A stretch of 64,000 nt of DNA from Paracraurococcus lichenis (GCF_030657435.1 NZ_JAUTWS010000001.1:310001-374000), one strand, 5' to 3'; shown: positions 1 through 9,111, numbered from the stretch's first letter. A program made the numbers and translations. The notes: a model not told the origin generated them from the sequence alone.

Positions 1-1
1 C

Positions 2-892
2 AACTTCGTCGCCGTCGGCATCCCCTGCCTCGGCGTCGAGCCGGCGGCCAATGTGGCGGCGATCGCCCGTGCCACCGGCGTACCGACCGAGGCACGCTTC
101 TTCGGCCGCGCGGCGGCGCGCGATATCCTCGCCGCGCAGGGGAAGCCGGCCGACCTGGTGGTTGCCAACAACGTCCTCGCGCATGTGCCGGACCTCGACG
201 ACTTCACCGGCGGCCTGGCGCTGATGGCCGGCACCCGGGGCGTGGTCTCGATCGAGGCGCCGCACCTGGTCGCGCTGGTCGATGGCGTGCAGTTCGACAC
301 GATCTACCACGAGCACTATGCCTACTGGTCGCTGCTCTCCATGGAGGCGGCGCTGGCGCGGCACGGGCTGCGCGTCTTCGACGTGGAGCGGCTGGCGACC
401 CATGGCGGCTCGCTGCGCGTGCTCGCCTCGGCCGAGGTGCGTGCCCCGTCCGCAGCATTGCTGGCGCTGCGGGCGGAGGAGGCGGCGCGCGGCCTTCACG
501 GCGATGCCTTCTACGAGGGCTTCGGTCCCCGCGTGCAGGCGGTGCTGGAGGGGCTGCGCGCCTGGCTGGCGACGGCGCGCGCGGAGGGACGCCGCGTCTG
601 CGCCTATGGCGCCGCCGCCAAGGGCAATACGCTGCTGAACGCCGCGGGTGTCGGCGCCGGCGACATCCTGGCGGTCGCCGACCGCAGCAGCGCGAAGCAG
701 GGCCGCCTGCTGCCGGGCAGCCATATCCCCGTGGTCTCGCCGGAGGCGATGCTGGCCCTGGCGCCGGACGACATCCTGATCCTGCCCTGGAATATCGAGG
801 CCGAGGTCTCTCGCCAGTTGCGCGAGGCCGGCTATCGCGGCCGCCTGGCCGTGGCGGTGCCGACCATGCGCCTGCAGGACGCGCCGGCGTGA
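2..892 (+). CDS. SAM-dependent sugar C-methyltransferase, 5' end outside window
   Basis: The reading frame is already open at the window edge, so the N-terminus (in this family a zinc-binding domain plus the SAM-binding glycine loop start) is missing; about 296 residues are visible. The remaining part shows the end of a Rossmann methyltransferase core (VVANNVLAHVPD, typical of NDP-hexose C-methyltransferases), the YHEHYAYWS block with the histidines used for catalysis in TylCIII/TcaB9-like enzymes, the THGGSLRV motif, and the Methyltransf_14 C-terminal domain (YGAAAKGNTLLN). Known family role: methylation at C3 of a dTDP-keto-deoxysugar. It overlaps the following epimerase gene by 4 bp, so the two are translationally coupled, which supports a role in making a branched deoxysugar for surface polysaccharide. 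Sugar identity cannot be told. Confidence 0.85.
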   Translation, partial: NFVAVGIPCLGVEPAANVAAIARATGVPTEARFFGRAAARDILAAQGKPADLVVANNVLAHVPDLDDFTGGLALMAGTRGVVSIEAPHLVALVDGVQFDTIYHEHYAYWSLLSMEAALARHGLRVFDVERLATHGGSLRVLASAEVRAPSAALLALRAEEAARGLHGDAFYEGFGPRVQAVLEGLRAWLATARAEGRRVCAYGAAAKGNTLLNAAGVGAGDILAVADRSSAKQGRLLPGSHIPVVSPEAMLALAPDDILILPWNIEAEVSRQLREAGYRGRLAVAVPTMRLQDAPA

Positions 893-1416
893 TCCTGCGC
901 CCGACCGCGATCGCCGGCGTGGTCGAGGTCCTGGCCGAGCCGGTCGCGGATGCGCGCGGCCGCTTCATCCGGACCTGGTGCGCCGACGAATTCGCCGCGG
1001 CGGGCCTCGACTTCCGGCCGCACCAGGTCAGCATCTCGGAGAACCGCGCGCGGCACACGCTGCGCGGCCTGCACTTCCAGGTCGCGCCGGCCGAGGAGCG
1101 CAAGCTGATCCGCTGCCTGCGCGGCGCGGTCTTCGACGTGGCGGTGGACCTGCGGCCGGACTCGCCGAGCTACCGGTGCTGGGTCGGGGTGGAACTGACG
1201 GCGGCGCAGCACAATGCGCTCTTCGTCCCGCATGGCTGCGCGCATGGCTTCCTCTCGCTGACCGAGGATGCCTGGCTGGAATACCTGATCGATGCGCCCT
1301 ATCGGCCCGGCACGGCGCGCGGCCTGCGATGGAACGACCCCGCCTTCGGCATCGCCTGGCCCGCGGCGCCGGCAGTGATCTCCGACCGCGACCGCGACTG
1401 GCCGGACCATGGCTGA
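889..1416 (+). CDS. rfbC: dTDP-4-dehydrorhamnose 3,5-epimerase (RmlC-like)
   Basis: A 175-residue cupin-fold epimerase starting at GTG inside the GTGA overlap with the preceding methyltransferase stop. Hallmarks are RGLHFQ with the catalytic histidine near residue 65, the VSISEN block before it, PHGCAHGF, and the C-terminal YRPGTARGLRWNDP that matches the substrate-binding end of RmlC. Family function is epimerisation of dTDP-4-keto-6-deoxyglucose at C3 and C5 (or C3 only in some relatives). Because it is sandwiched between a C-methyltransferase and a reductase-like epimerase it probably serves a modified deoxysugar rather than plain rhamnose; that last step is inference. Length is normal for the family. 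Confidence 0.9.
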   Translation: MILRPTAIAGVVEVLAEPVADARGRFIRTWCADEFAAAGLDFRPHQVSISENRARHTLRGLHFQVAPAEERKLIRCLRGAVFDVAVDLRPDSPSYRCWVGVELTAAQHNALFVPHGCAHGFLSLTEDAWLEYLIDAPYRPGTARGLRWNDPAFGIAWPAAPAVISDRDRDWPDHG

Positions 1417-2296
1417 GCGCTTGCTGCTGACGGGCGCGACGGGCTTCGTGGGGCGTGCGCTGCTGGCGCCGCTCGCGGCGCGGGGCTTCGAGCTTCACGC
1501 GGTGGCGCGCCATGCGGGCGAGGGCGCCGCGACCTGGCACTCGGCGGACCTGATGGATGAGGGCGCGATGCGCGCGCTGCTGCGCGATGTCCGGCCTGCC
1601 GTCCTGGTCCATGCGGCCTGGTATGTCACGCATGGCAGGTTCTGGACCGCGCCGGAGAATGCCGACTGGGTCGAGGCCTCCACCGCCCTGGGCGAGAGTT
1701 TTGCCGAGTTCGGCGGCCGTCGGCTGATCGGCCTCGGCACCTGCGCTGAGTATGACTGGAACGGCGAGGGCAGGGCGCCCTGGGCGGAATCGCGCCGCAT
1801 CGCGCCGGCCACGCCCTATGGCCGCGCCAAGGCGGAACTCTGTGCGCGCTGGCTGGCGCTCGGCGTGCGGTGCGGCCCGTCGGTCGCCTGGGCGCGGCTC
1901 TTCCACCTCTTCGGCCCCGGCGAGCATCCGGAGCGGCTGGTGCCCGCGGTGATGCGCGCGCTGCTCGAGGGCCGGGAGGCCGCCACCGGCTCCGGCCGCC
2001 CGGTGCGGGACTTCGCCAGCACGCCCTGGCTCGGCCGCGCCCTTGCCGCGCTGACGGCGAGCGGCGTGACCGGGCCGGTCAACCTGGCATCCGGCCGGCC
2101 CGTGGCGATCCGCGCCGTGGTGAAGACCATCGCGCGCATCGCCGGCCGCCCCGACCTGCTGCGCCTCGGCTCGCTGCCGGACCGCGCGGGCGAGCCACCC
2201 TTTATCGCCGCCGACACCACCCGGCTGCGCGAGGAAGTCGGCTTCGCCGAACCCTTCGACCTGGAAGCCGAGTTGCGTCTCCTGCTCCCGGCCTAG
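1409..2296 (+). CDS. NAD-dependent epimerase/dehydratase (extended SDR)
   Basis: A 295-residue extended short-chain dehydrogenase. The N-terminus has the nucleotide-binding motif TGATGFVG at residues 8-15, and the active-site pair is Tyr137/Lys141 in PYGRAKAE. The central region LFHLFGPGEHPERLVP is typical of sugar-nucleotide epimerase/4-ketoreductases. It overlaps the epimerase gene by 8 bp and ends 4 bp into the convergent TetR gene. Together with the two upstream genes it probably completes synthesis of a deoxysugar, for example as the 4-ketoreductase. The exact substrate cannot be read from sequence. Confidence 0.85.
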   Translation: MAERLLLTGATGFVGRALLAPLAARGFELHAVARHAGEGAATWHSADLMDEGAMRALLRDVRPAVLVHAAWYVTHGRFWTAPENADWVEASTALGESFAEFGGRRLIGLGTCAEYDWNGEGRAPWAESRRIAPATPYGRAKAELCARWLALGVRCGPSVAWARLFHLFGPGEHPERLVPAVMRALLEGREAATGSGRPVRDFASTPWLGRALAALTASGVTGPVNLASGRPVAIRAVVKTIARIAGRPDLLRLGSLPDRAGEPPFIAADTTRLREEVGFAEPFDLEAELRLLLPA

Positions 2297-2889
2297 CGCC
2301 GCCGGATGCCGTTCAGCGCCAGTTCCGTGTGCAGCGCGACAAGTTCGGCCTTCTCCAGCCGGCCGCTCGGCCGGTACCAGGTGCAGATGCCCGTCAGCAT
2401 GGCCAGCATCGCATAGGCCGTGACCGGGATGTCGCCGACCACCAGTTCGCCGAGCGCGACGCCTTCCTCGAGCAGCGCCATCAGCCGCGCCTCGTAGTCC
2501 TGCCGCATCGCGACAATCTGCCGATGGTTGGGCGGGTCCAGGGCGCGCAACTCGAAATTGGCGATATAGACCTCCTGCCGCCTCTCCATGTGGTAGAGCA
2601 CATGGTGGGCGAGGAAGGCGCGCAGCCGCTCCATCAGCCCCGGCCCCGCCGCGGCCAGCGCCGCATCCGTGGAGTCCAGCAGCGTCTGCATGTGCTCCTG
2701 CATCAGGTCGAAGAGCAGGGCCTGCTTGCTGGTGATGTGGTTGTAGAGGGAGCTGGGCTGGATCCCGACCTCGGCCGCCAAGTCGCGCAGGTTCATGGCC
2801 GCGAAGCCCTGGCGATAGATCAGCCCGAGCGCGGCCTGCCGGATCGCCGCCGCGGTGCGCGCGCCATTCGAGCCCGTGATGCGGGCCAT
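2293..2889 (-). CDS. TetR-family transcriptional regulator
   Basis: A 198-residue TetR/AcrR regulator. The N-terminal helix-turn-helix spans about residues 12-58, with the family pattern NLRDLAAEVGIQPSSLYNHITSK; the C-terminal ligand domain is divergent as usual. It faces the start of the large liv/ligase/acyl-CoA operon with 115 bp between the start codons, the classic layout of a TetR repressor with its target. The ligand is probably an acyl-CoA or the transported acid by analogy with FadR/PaaR/LiuR-type regulators (inference). Its 3' end overlaps the convergent epimerase gene by 4 bp. Confidence 0.88.
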   Translation of the reverse strand: MARITGSNGARTAAAIRQAALGLIYRQGFAAMNLRDLAAEVGIQPSSLYNHITSKQALLFDLMQEHMQTLLDSTDAALAAAGPGLMERLRAFLAHHVLYHMERRQEVYIANFELRALDPPNHRQIVAMRQDYEARLMALLEEGVALGELVVGDIPVTAYAMLAMLTGICTWYRPSGRLEKAELVALHTELALNGIRRR

Positions 2890-2959
2890 GCACTCTCCTG
2901 TACCGCTCCCTCTCCGCGCTAGGCTTCGACGAATGGGGACTTGCGGTCAATCCTGAAAC

Positions 2960-2975
2960 TAACGTAGGTTCGTTC
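2960..2975. promoter_or_regulatory. Possible TetR operator in the divergent intergenic region
   Basis: The intergenic region between the TetR gene and livG contains an imperfect palindrome, AACG (2961-2964) and CGTT (2971-2974) around a 6-bp centre, with further matching positions in the centre. It lies about 30 bp upstream of the livG start and downstream of a weak TTGCGG (2941-2946) that could be a -35 element. Position and symmetry suit a TetR dimer; no experimental motif is available, so this is tentative. Confidence 0.35.
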
Positions 2976-3004
2976 GCAGCGGGGCGGCACGTTCCCGCGG
3001 GGAG

Positions 3005-3940
3005 GTGACGGATGATGCGACGACAGGACAGGCATGTCCGCCGCATGAGGCCGGTATCGCCGCGGTCCGGCTCCCGGCAGGAGTGCCGGCCGTGACCGCT
3101 GACGCGTCGCACGGTGCCTCCGCCGCCCGCACGGGCACGCCCATCCTCTCGGCCGAGCATGTCTCGCTTCGCTTCGGCGGGGTGCGGGCGCTGACCGACG
3201 TCTCCTTCGAGATCCGCAGGGGCGAGGTCTTCTCCATCATCGGCCCGAACGGCGCCGGCAAGACCTCCATGGTCAATTGCATCTCCGGCCGCTACCGCCC
3301 GACCGAGGGCCGCATCCGCTTCGACGGCCAGGACATCACCCGCCTGCCCACGCGCAAACGCGCCGCCATCGGCATCGGCCGCACCTTCCAGAACCTGGCG
3401 CTCTTCGGCCACATGACGGTGCTGGACAACATCATGGTCGGCCGGCACCACCTGCTGAAGCACGGCTTCTGGACCGGCATGCCCTATTGGCTCTTCGGCG
3501 CGCAGCGGGAGGAGATCACCCATCGACGCGAGGTCGAGGAGATCATCGACTTCCTCGAGATCCAGCATGTCCGGAAGGCGACCGCCGGCACGCTCAGCTA
3601 CGGGCTGCGCAAGCGCGTGGAATTGGCGCGCGCGGTCGCGCTGAAGCCGAAGCTGATCCTGCTGGACGAGCCGATGGCGGGCATGAACCTCGAGGAGAAG
3701 GAGGACATGGCCCGCTTCATCCTCGACCTCAACGAGGAATGGGGCATGACCGTGCTGATGATCGAGCACGACATGGGCGTGGTGATGGACATCTCCCACC
3801 GCGTCATGGTGCTCGATTTCGGCCGCAGGATCGCCGAGGGAAGGCCGGAGGAGGTCCTGGCCGATCCGCATGTGCGGCGCGCCTATCTCGGCGAGGCCGA
3901 CGAGGTGGTGCGCGACGTGGACGAGCCGGTGACGGCATGA
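3005..3940 (+). CDS. livG: Branched-chain/organic acid ABC transporter ATPase (LivG-type)
   Basis: A 311-residue ABC ATPase of the HAAT (Liv) family. Walker A GPNGAGKTS lies near residues 80-88, a degenerate signature LSYGLRKR follows, and Walker B LILLDEP is present; the insertion between Q-loop and signature is typical of LivG. The GTG start at 3005 gives about 47 extra N-terminal residues before the ABC domain; in-frame GTG codons at about 3080-3092 are alternatives. It overlaps the next gene (ATGA) and heads the operon. Substrate class for HAAT systems is branched-chain amino acids, amides, or aromatic and short branched acids; operon neighbours point to an organic acid needing CoA activation. 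Confidence 0.9.
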   Translation: MTDDATTGQACPPHEAGIAAVRLPAGVPAVTADASHGASAARTGTPILSAEHVSLRFGGVRALTDVSFEIRRGEVFSIIGPNGAGKTSMVNCISGRYRPTEGRIRFDGQDITRLPTRKRAAIGIGRTFQNLALFGHMTVLDNIMVGRHHLLKHGFWTGMPYWLFGAQREEITHRREVEEIIDFLEIQHVRKATAGTLSYGLRKRVELARAVALKPKLILLDEPMAGMNLEEKEDMARFILDLNEEWGMTVLMIEHDMGVVMDISHRVMVLDFGRRIAEGRPEEVLADPHVRRAYLGEADEVVRDVDEPVTA

Positions 3941-5838
3941 GCGACGCCGATACATTTCCCAAGCTGCTGGTCCGGAACGCGAGGGCGCATCCGCGCGACG
4001 TGGCGCTGCGCGAGAAGGAGTTCGGCATCTGGCGCAGTATCACCTGGTCTGACTACGAGGCGCGGACGCGCGCCTTCGCCCTAGGGCTGCGGCGCCTCGG
4101 CCTCGGCGCCGGCGACGTGGTCGGGCTGATCGGCGATAACCGGCCCGACTGGGTGATGGGCGAGATCGCGGCGCACGCCATCGGCGCCCGCAGCCTCGGC
4201 GTCTACCGCGACGCGCTGGAGGACGAGGTCGCCTACCTGCTGGAATTCGCCTCCGCCAGGGCGGTGATCGCCGAGGACGAGGAGCAGGTGGACAAGCTGC
4301 TCAATATCGGCGGGCGGCTGCCGGCGCTGCGCCACATCGTCTATTGCGACCCGCGCGGCATGCGCAAGCATGAGGACCCGCGCCTGCTGCCGGTGACGGA
4401 GCTGGTCGCGCTGGGCGAGGCGGCGCATCGTGAGCAGCCCGGCGCCTGGGACGCCATGGTCGCGGCGACCCGGGGCGAGGACGTCGCCATCCTCTGCACC
4501 ACCTCCGGCACCACCGCGCGGCCAAAGCTCGCCATGCTGACGGCCGGCGCCGTGGTGCGGCATTGCGCGGCCTATCTCAAGGCGGATCCGAAGGGGCCGG
4601 AGGACGAGTATGTCTCCGTCCTGCCGCTGCCCTGGATCATGGAGCAGATCTACGCCCTCGGCTGGGGACTGCTGGCCCGGATGAAGGTGAACTTCGTCGA
4701 GGAGCCGGAGACCATGATGGCCGATTTCCGCGAGATCGGCCCGAGCTTCGTCCTCTTCGCCCCGCGCGTCTGGGAGGCGTTGGCGGCCGAGGTGCGCGCC
4801 AAGGTGATGGATGCCAGCCCGCTGAAGCGACGCATGTTCGACCTCGGCATGCAGTGGGGCCTGGCGGCGCTCGACAAGGGCGAGCGGTCCTTCAAGGCAG
4901 ACCAGTTGCTGTTCCGCGCCCTGCGCGACCGGCTGGGCTTCACCAACCTGAGGAGCGCGGCCACCGGCGGCGCCGCGCTCGGCCCCGACACCTTCCGCTT
5001 CTTCCAGGCCATGGGCGTGCCGCTGCGGCAGATCTACGGCCAGACCGAGACGCTCGGCGCCTATACCGTCCACCGCCCGGGCGAGGTGAACCAGGACACG
5101 GTCGGCATCGCCTTCACGGACGAGATCGAGACGCGCATCGTCGATCCCGACCAGAACGGCCTCGGCGAGATCGTGACGCGCCATCCCAACATGTTCGCCG
5201 GCTATTTCGGCATGACGGAGACGGGCGACCTGCGGGAGGGCTGGCTGCACACCGGCGATGCCGGCTATGTCGACAAGGCCGGGCACCTCGTGGTCATCGA
5301 CCGCATCAAGGACATCGCCACCACCAGCCGCGGCGACCGATTCAGCCCACAGTACATCGAGAACAAGCTGAAATTCAGCCCCTATGTCGCGGAAGCGGTG
5401 GTGCTGGGCGATGGCCGGCCGCACCTCGCGGCCATGATCTGCATCCGCTTCCCCATCGTGAGCAAATGGGCGGAGCGCAACCGGATCGCCTTCACCACCT
5501 ATACCGACCTCTCCTCCAGGCCCGAGGTGACGGAGCTGCTGCGCAAGGAGGTCGAGAAGGTGAACGCCACCCTGCCGGAGCCGCAGCGCATCCGGGACTT
5601 CCTGCTGCTCTACAAGGAGCTGGACGCGGATGACGAGGAGCTGACCCGAACCCGCAAGGTCCGCCGCGGCGTCATCAACCAGAAATACGGCGACATCATC
5701 GCGGCCATGTATCGCGGCGACGGCGCGATCCCGGTGGACACCACCATCACCTTCCAGGACGGCACGAAGCAGCGCATCCGGACCACGCTGAAGGTGGTCT
5801 CCATGCGCGCGGCGCCCCTGGCGCAAGCCGCGGAGTAG
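3937..5838 (+). CDS. AMP-forming long-chain-type acyl-CoA synthetase
   Basis: A 633-residue ANL-superfamily enzyme of the FAA1/FadD15-like long-chain type. The ATP loop reads TSGTTARPK, with Ala where Gly is usual; later motifs YGQTET, LHTGDAGYVD and DRIKDIATTSRGDRFSP are intact, the last carrying the hinge region. It activates a carboxylic acid to its CoA thioester through an acyl-adenylate. Ligases of this type are recurrently found inside Liv-type transporter operons, here between livG and livH, so it presumably activates the imported substrate (inference). Start ATG overlaps the livG stop by 4 bp; the next gene follows after 5 bp. Confidence 0.88.
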   Translation: MSDADTFPKLLVRNARAHPRDVALREKEFGIWRSITWSDYEARTRAFALGLRRLGLGAGDVVGLIGDNRPDWVMGEIAAHAIGARSLGVYRDALEDEVAYLLEFASARAVIAEDEEQVDKLLNIGGRLPALRHIVYCDPRGMRKHEDPRLLPVTELVALGEAAHREQPGAWDAMVAATRGEDVAILCTTSGTTARPKLAMLTAGAVVRHCAAYLKADPKGPEDEYVSVLPLPWIMEQIYALGWGLLARMKVNFVEEPETMMADFREIGPSFVLFAPRVWEALAAEVRAKVMDASPLKRRMFDLGMQWGLAALDKGERSFKADQLLFRALRDRLGFTNLRSAATGGAALGPDTFRFFQAMGVPLRQIYGQTETLGAYTVHRPGEVNQDTVGIAFTDEIETRIVDPDQNGLGEIVTRHPNMFAGYFGMTETGDLREGWLHTGDAGYVDKAGHLVVIDRIKDIATTSRGDRFSPQYIENKLKFSPYVAEAVVLGDGRPHLAAMICIRFPIVSKWAERNRIAFTTYTDLSSRPEVTELLRKEVEKVNATLPEPQRIRDFLLLYKELDADDEELTRTRKVRRGVINQKYGDIIAAMYRGDGAIPVDTTITFQDGTKQRIRTTLKVVSMRAAPLAQAAE

Positions 5839-5843
5839 GGCGC

Positions 5844-6737
5844 ATGGACTGGTCGCTGCTGCTGCAGCTCACGCTCAACGGCCTGATCGTCGGCGCGCTC
5901 TACGGCGTGGTGGCGATGAGCTTCGTGCTCATCTACAAGGCCTCCCAGGTCGTGAACTTCGCGCAAGGGGAGTTCCTGCTGGTCGGCGCCTGGGTCTGCT
6001 GGTGGATGCTGACGGACTGGCAGCTTCCCTTCTGGGCCGGCTTCCTCTTCACCCTGGCCTTCATGACGGTCTTCGGCATCGTGCTGCAGGTGGTGGTGCT
6101 GCGGCCGCTGATCGGGGAGCCGGTGATCAGCGTCATCATGGCGACCATCGGCCTCGGCATCTTCTTCCAGGCGCTGATGAAGTGGATCTTCGGCGTCTTC
6201 GCCAAGCCCTTCCCGCCGATCTTCGCGGTGGACCAGGTCAGCGTGCTCGGCCTGCAGGTGCAGACGGTCTATCTGATGAGCCTCGGCATCTCCGTCCTCA
6301 TCATGGCGGGCTTCGCCTGGTTCTTCACCGCCAGCAAGCATGGTCTGGCGATGCGCGCGACGGCCTTCGACCAGCAGGTGGCGCAATCGCTCGGCGTCTC
6401 CGTCCCCAAGGTCTTCGCCATGTCCTGGGCGATCTCGGCGATGGTCTCCTCCGTCGCGGGTGTGGTGGTGGGCGTTGTGAACGGCGTCTCCTCCGCGCTC
6501 TCCTTCTACGGCATCAAGGTCTTCCCGGCGGTCATCCTCGGCGGGCTGGACAGCGTGGTCGGCGCGGTTCTCGGCGGGCTGATCGTCGGCCTGCTGGAGA
6601 ACTGGGCGCAGTACCTCGACGCGCAGTGGCTGAACTGGGGCAACATGTACAGTGTCGCGCCCTTCTACGCGCTCATCCTCATACTGCTGGTCAAGCCCTA
6701 TGGCCTGTTCGGCACGAAGAACATCGAGCGCGTCTGA
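5844..6737 (+). CDS. livH: Branched-chain/organic acid ABC transporter permease (LivH-type)
   Basis: A 297-residue inner-membrane permease of the LivH family with about eight hydrophobic segments, opening LLLQLTLNGLIVGALYG, the characteristic LivH N-terminus (NGLxxGxxYGxxAxG type). It also has the family block MRATAFDQQVAQSLGV in a cytoplasmic loop and the glycine-rich ILGGLDSVVGAVLGG near the C-terminus. It pairs with LivM to form the channel energised by LivG and LivF. It starts 5 bp after the ligase and overlaps livM by 1 bp (TGATG). Confidence 0.93.
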   Translation: MDWSLLLQLTLNGLIVGALYGVVAMSFVLIYKASQVVNFAQGEFLLVGAWVCWWMLTDWQLPFWAGFLFTLAFMTVFGIVLQVVVLRPLIGEPVISVIMATIGLGIFFQALMKWIFGVFAKPFPPIFAVDQVSVLGLQVQTVYLMSLGISVLIMAGFAWFFTASKHGLAMRATAFDQQVAQSLGVSVPKVFAMSWAISAMVSSVAGVVVGVVNGVSSALSFYGIKVFPAVILGGLDSVVGAVLGGLIVGLLENWAQYLDAQWLNWGNMYSVAPFYALILILLVKPYGLFGTKNIERV

Positions 6738-7804
6738 TGGCCACGATGATCCCGGCCGGTGTCTACCGCACCAGCTACCACGAGGACATGACGATCCTCG
6801 AGACGCGCAACAGCCGTCTCGCCCTCTGGCTCGGCATCGCCCTGGTCTGCGCCGCGCCCTTCGCCTTCGGCCGCTACGAACTCGGCCTGCTGGTCAATAT
6901 CGGCATCATGGGCATCGCGGCACTCGGGCTGAACATCCTGGTCGGCTTCACCGGCCAGATCAGCATCGGCCATGCCGCCTTCTTCGGCTTCGGCGCCTTC
7001 ATGAGCGCCTGGCTGCACGAGACCTGGCATATCCCGGTCGCGTTCTGCATCCCGCTCGCGGGGCTTACCACAGCGCTGGTCGGCCTCGTCTTCGGGGCGC
7101 CGGCGGCGCGCCTCAAGGGCCTCTACCTCGCCATCGCCACGCTCGCCGCGCAGTTCATCCTGGAGGATTTCTTCGCCCGGGCGCAGTGGTTCACCGGCGG
7201 CGTCGCCGGCCGCATCACGGAGCCCTTCGAGGCCTTCGGCTGGCGCGCGGACCGGGAGGAGAGCTACCTCTACGTCGTCCTCGCCTGGGTCGTCATCATG
7301 TTCGTCGGCGCGTCGAACCTGATGCGCACGCGCGACGGGCGGGCGCTGGTGGCGGTGCGCGACCACTATCTCAGCGCGGAGGTCATGGGCATCAACCTCG
7401 CCTATTACCGCACGCTCTCCTTCGGCATCGCCAGCCTCTATGCCGGCATCGCCGGCGCCCTCTACGCCCACTACCTGCTCTTCGTGAGCGTCGAGGCCTT
7501 CAATATCCTGCTCTCCATCCAGTTCCTTGGCATGGTGATCATCGGCGGGCTCGGCAGCGTCTCCGGCAGCCTGATGGGCGCCGCCTTCATGGTGCTGCTG
7601 CCCGAGGTGGTGCAGGCCATGGCCGACGCGCTCTCCGGCGGTGCCATCGACCGCGCGCTGCGCCTCGGCAACTCCATCTCCTTCCTGCGGGAGATGGCGG
7701 TCGGCGCCGTCATCATCCTCTTCCTGATCTTCGAGCCGGACGGCCTCGCGCACCGCTGGCGGCTGATCAAGGCCTACTGGAAGCTCTATCCCTACTCGCA
7801 CTAG
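6737..7804 (+). CDS. livM: Branched-chain/organic acid ABC transporter permease (LivM-type)
   Basis: A 355-residue LivM-family permease. After a roughly 30-residue N-terminal lead it shows alternating hydrophobic segments, the LivM block LNILVGFTGQISIGHAAFFG around residues 55-75, a cytoplasmic loop with MRTRDGRALVAVRDH, and the IIGGLGSVSGSLMGAAF motif. It makes the second half of the channel with LivH. ATG at 6737 overlaps the livH stop by one base. An internal ATG at about 6788 (MTILETRN) is an alternative start. The binding-protein gene follows after 20 bp. Confidence 0.92.
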   Translation: MATMIPAGVYRTSYHEDMTILETRNSRLALWLGIALVCAAPFAFGRYELGLLVNIGIMGIAALGLNILVGFTGQISIGHAAFFGFGAFMSAWLHETWHIPVAFCIPLAGLTTALVGLVFGAPAARLKGLYLAIATLAAQFILEDFFARAQWFTGGVAGRITEPFEAFGWRADREESYLYVVLAWVVIMFVGASNLMRTRDGRALVAVRDHYLSAEVMGINLAYYRTLSFGIASLYAGIAGALYAHYLLFVSVEAFNILLSIQFLGMVIIGGLGSVSGSLMGAAFMVLLPEVVQAMADALSGGAIDRALRLGNSISFLREMAVGAVIILFLIFEPDGLAHRWRLIKAYWKLYPYSH

Positions 7805-7824
7805 CCACATCGGGAGGAAACGAC

Positions 7825-9111
7825 ATGCCCTTGCGGAGAACCATGCTCGGCCTTGCGGCCGCTGCCGCGCTGACCCTGCCGGCGGCGGCGCAGCCGATCC
7901 CGGTCGGACACCTCATGGACCTGTCGGGCGCGACCAGCGATGTCGGCACGCCCTTCGCGCAGGGCGTGAACGACGCCTGGGCCTGGGTCAACCGCACGCG
8001 CAATGGCGTCGCCGGCCGTCAGGTCAATGTCCTGGCCTTCGACTACGGCTACCAGGCGCCGCGCGCCGTCAGCCAGTACCAGGCCTGGAGCCGCGACCGC
8101 GTCGTCGCCATCGATGGCTGGGGCACGGCGGATACCGAGGCGCTGGTGCGCTTCGTCACCCGCGACAAGGTGCCCTATGTCTCCGGCTCCTACTCCGCCG
8201 CGCTGACGGATGCCGGCGGCAAGTCCGGCCGGCAGGGGGTCGAGGCATCGCCCTACAACTTCTTCTACGGCCCCTCCTATTCGGATGCGCTGCGCGCCAT
8301 GCTGATCTGGGCCGCCGAGGACTGGAAGGCGAAGGGCGGGCAGGGCAAGCCGAAATACGTCCATATGGGCGGCAACCATCCCTATCCGAACTCGCCCAAG
8401 GCGGCCGGCGAGGCGCTGGCGGCTGAACTCGGCTTCGAGGTGCTGCCCGCCATCGTCTTCGCGCTGACGCCCGGCGACTATACCGCGCAGTGCCTGACGC
8501 TGAAGAACCAGGGCGCCAACTACGCCTATCTCGGCAATACCGCAGGCTCCAACATCTCCGTCCTGCGGGCCTGCCAGACCGCCGGCGCGAATGTCCAGTT
8601 CATGGGCAATGTCTGGGGCATGGACGAGAATGCGATGAAGGCCGCCGGCACGGCGGCGAATGGCGTGGTCTTCCCGGTGCGCACCGCCGCCGTCTGGGGC
8701 CAGCAGGCGCCGGGCATGGCGAATGTGCAGGCGATCAGCCGCATCTCCGACCAGGCCGGCAATGCCTATCGGCCTGTGCACTACCTCTCCGGCATCTGCA
8801 GCGCCATGCTGCTGGCCGAGGCGATGGAGACCGCCGCGGCCAATGGCGGCCAGGTGACCGGCGAGCGCATCCGCGACGGCTTCTACGCCCGCAAGGACTG
8901 GGTGCCGAGGGGCTTCGAGGGCGTCTGCGCGCCGTCCAACTTCACCCCGGCCGATCATCGCGGCCAGCTCAGCGTCTCGATCTATCGCGCGCGGGTGGGC
9001 AGCGACACCAGCCAGGGCAGCGTCGCCGAGCTGATGCAGGCCGGCACCATGAAGCTCGAGCCGGTGAAGACCGTCACGCTCGACCGCCGCGCGGACTGGC
9101 TGGGCTGGTGA
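7825..9111 (+). CDS. livK: Periplasmic substrate-binding protein of the Liv-type ABC transporter
   Basis: A 428-residue type I periplasmic binding protein (Peripla_BP_6). It begins with a Sec signal peptide, MPLRRTMLGLAAAAALTLPAAA, with cleavage expected after the final AAA/AQ. The mature start IPVGHLMDLSGATSDVG is the family pattern in which ligand contacts follow the first strand. Start is set by a strong Shine-Dalgarno (GGGAGGA, 7812-7818). It is in mid-operon, 4 bp before livF. This subgroup (with conserved tryptophans and long loops) is usually associated with acids activated by neighbouring ligases rather than with leucine itself; ligand unproven. Confidence 0.9.
   Translation: MPLRRTMLGLAAAAALTLPAAAQPIPVGHLMDLSGATSDVGTPFAQGVNDAWAWVNRTRNGVAGRQVNVLAFDYGYQAPRAVSQYQAWSRDRVVAIDGWGTADTEALVRFVTRDKVPYVSGSYSAALTDAGGKSGRQGVEASPYNFFYGPSYSDALRAMLIWAAEDWKAKGGQGKPKYVHMGGNHPYPNSPKAAGEALAAELGFEVLPAIVFALTPGDYTAQCLTLKNQGANYAYLGNTAGSNISVLRACQTAGANVQFMGNVWGMDENAMKAAGTAANGVVFPVRTAAVWGQQAPGMANVQAISRISDQAGNAYRPVHYLSGICSAMLLAEAMETAAANGGQVTGERIRDGFYARKDWVPRGFEGVCAPSNFTPADHRGQLSVSIYRARVGSDTSQGSVAELMQAGTMKLEPVKTVTLDRRADWLGW

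Noticed and set aside
1028-3955. A 975-codon open frame on the minus strand
   Set aside because: It runs antisense through four well-supported genes and encodes low-complexity Arg/Ala/Gly/His-rich sequence. Such long shadow frames are expected at this GC content.
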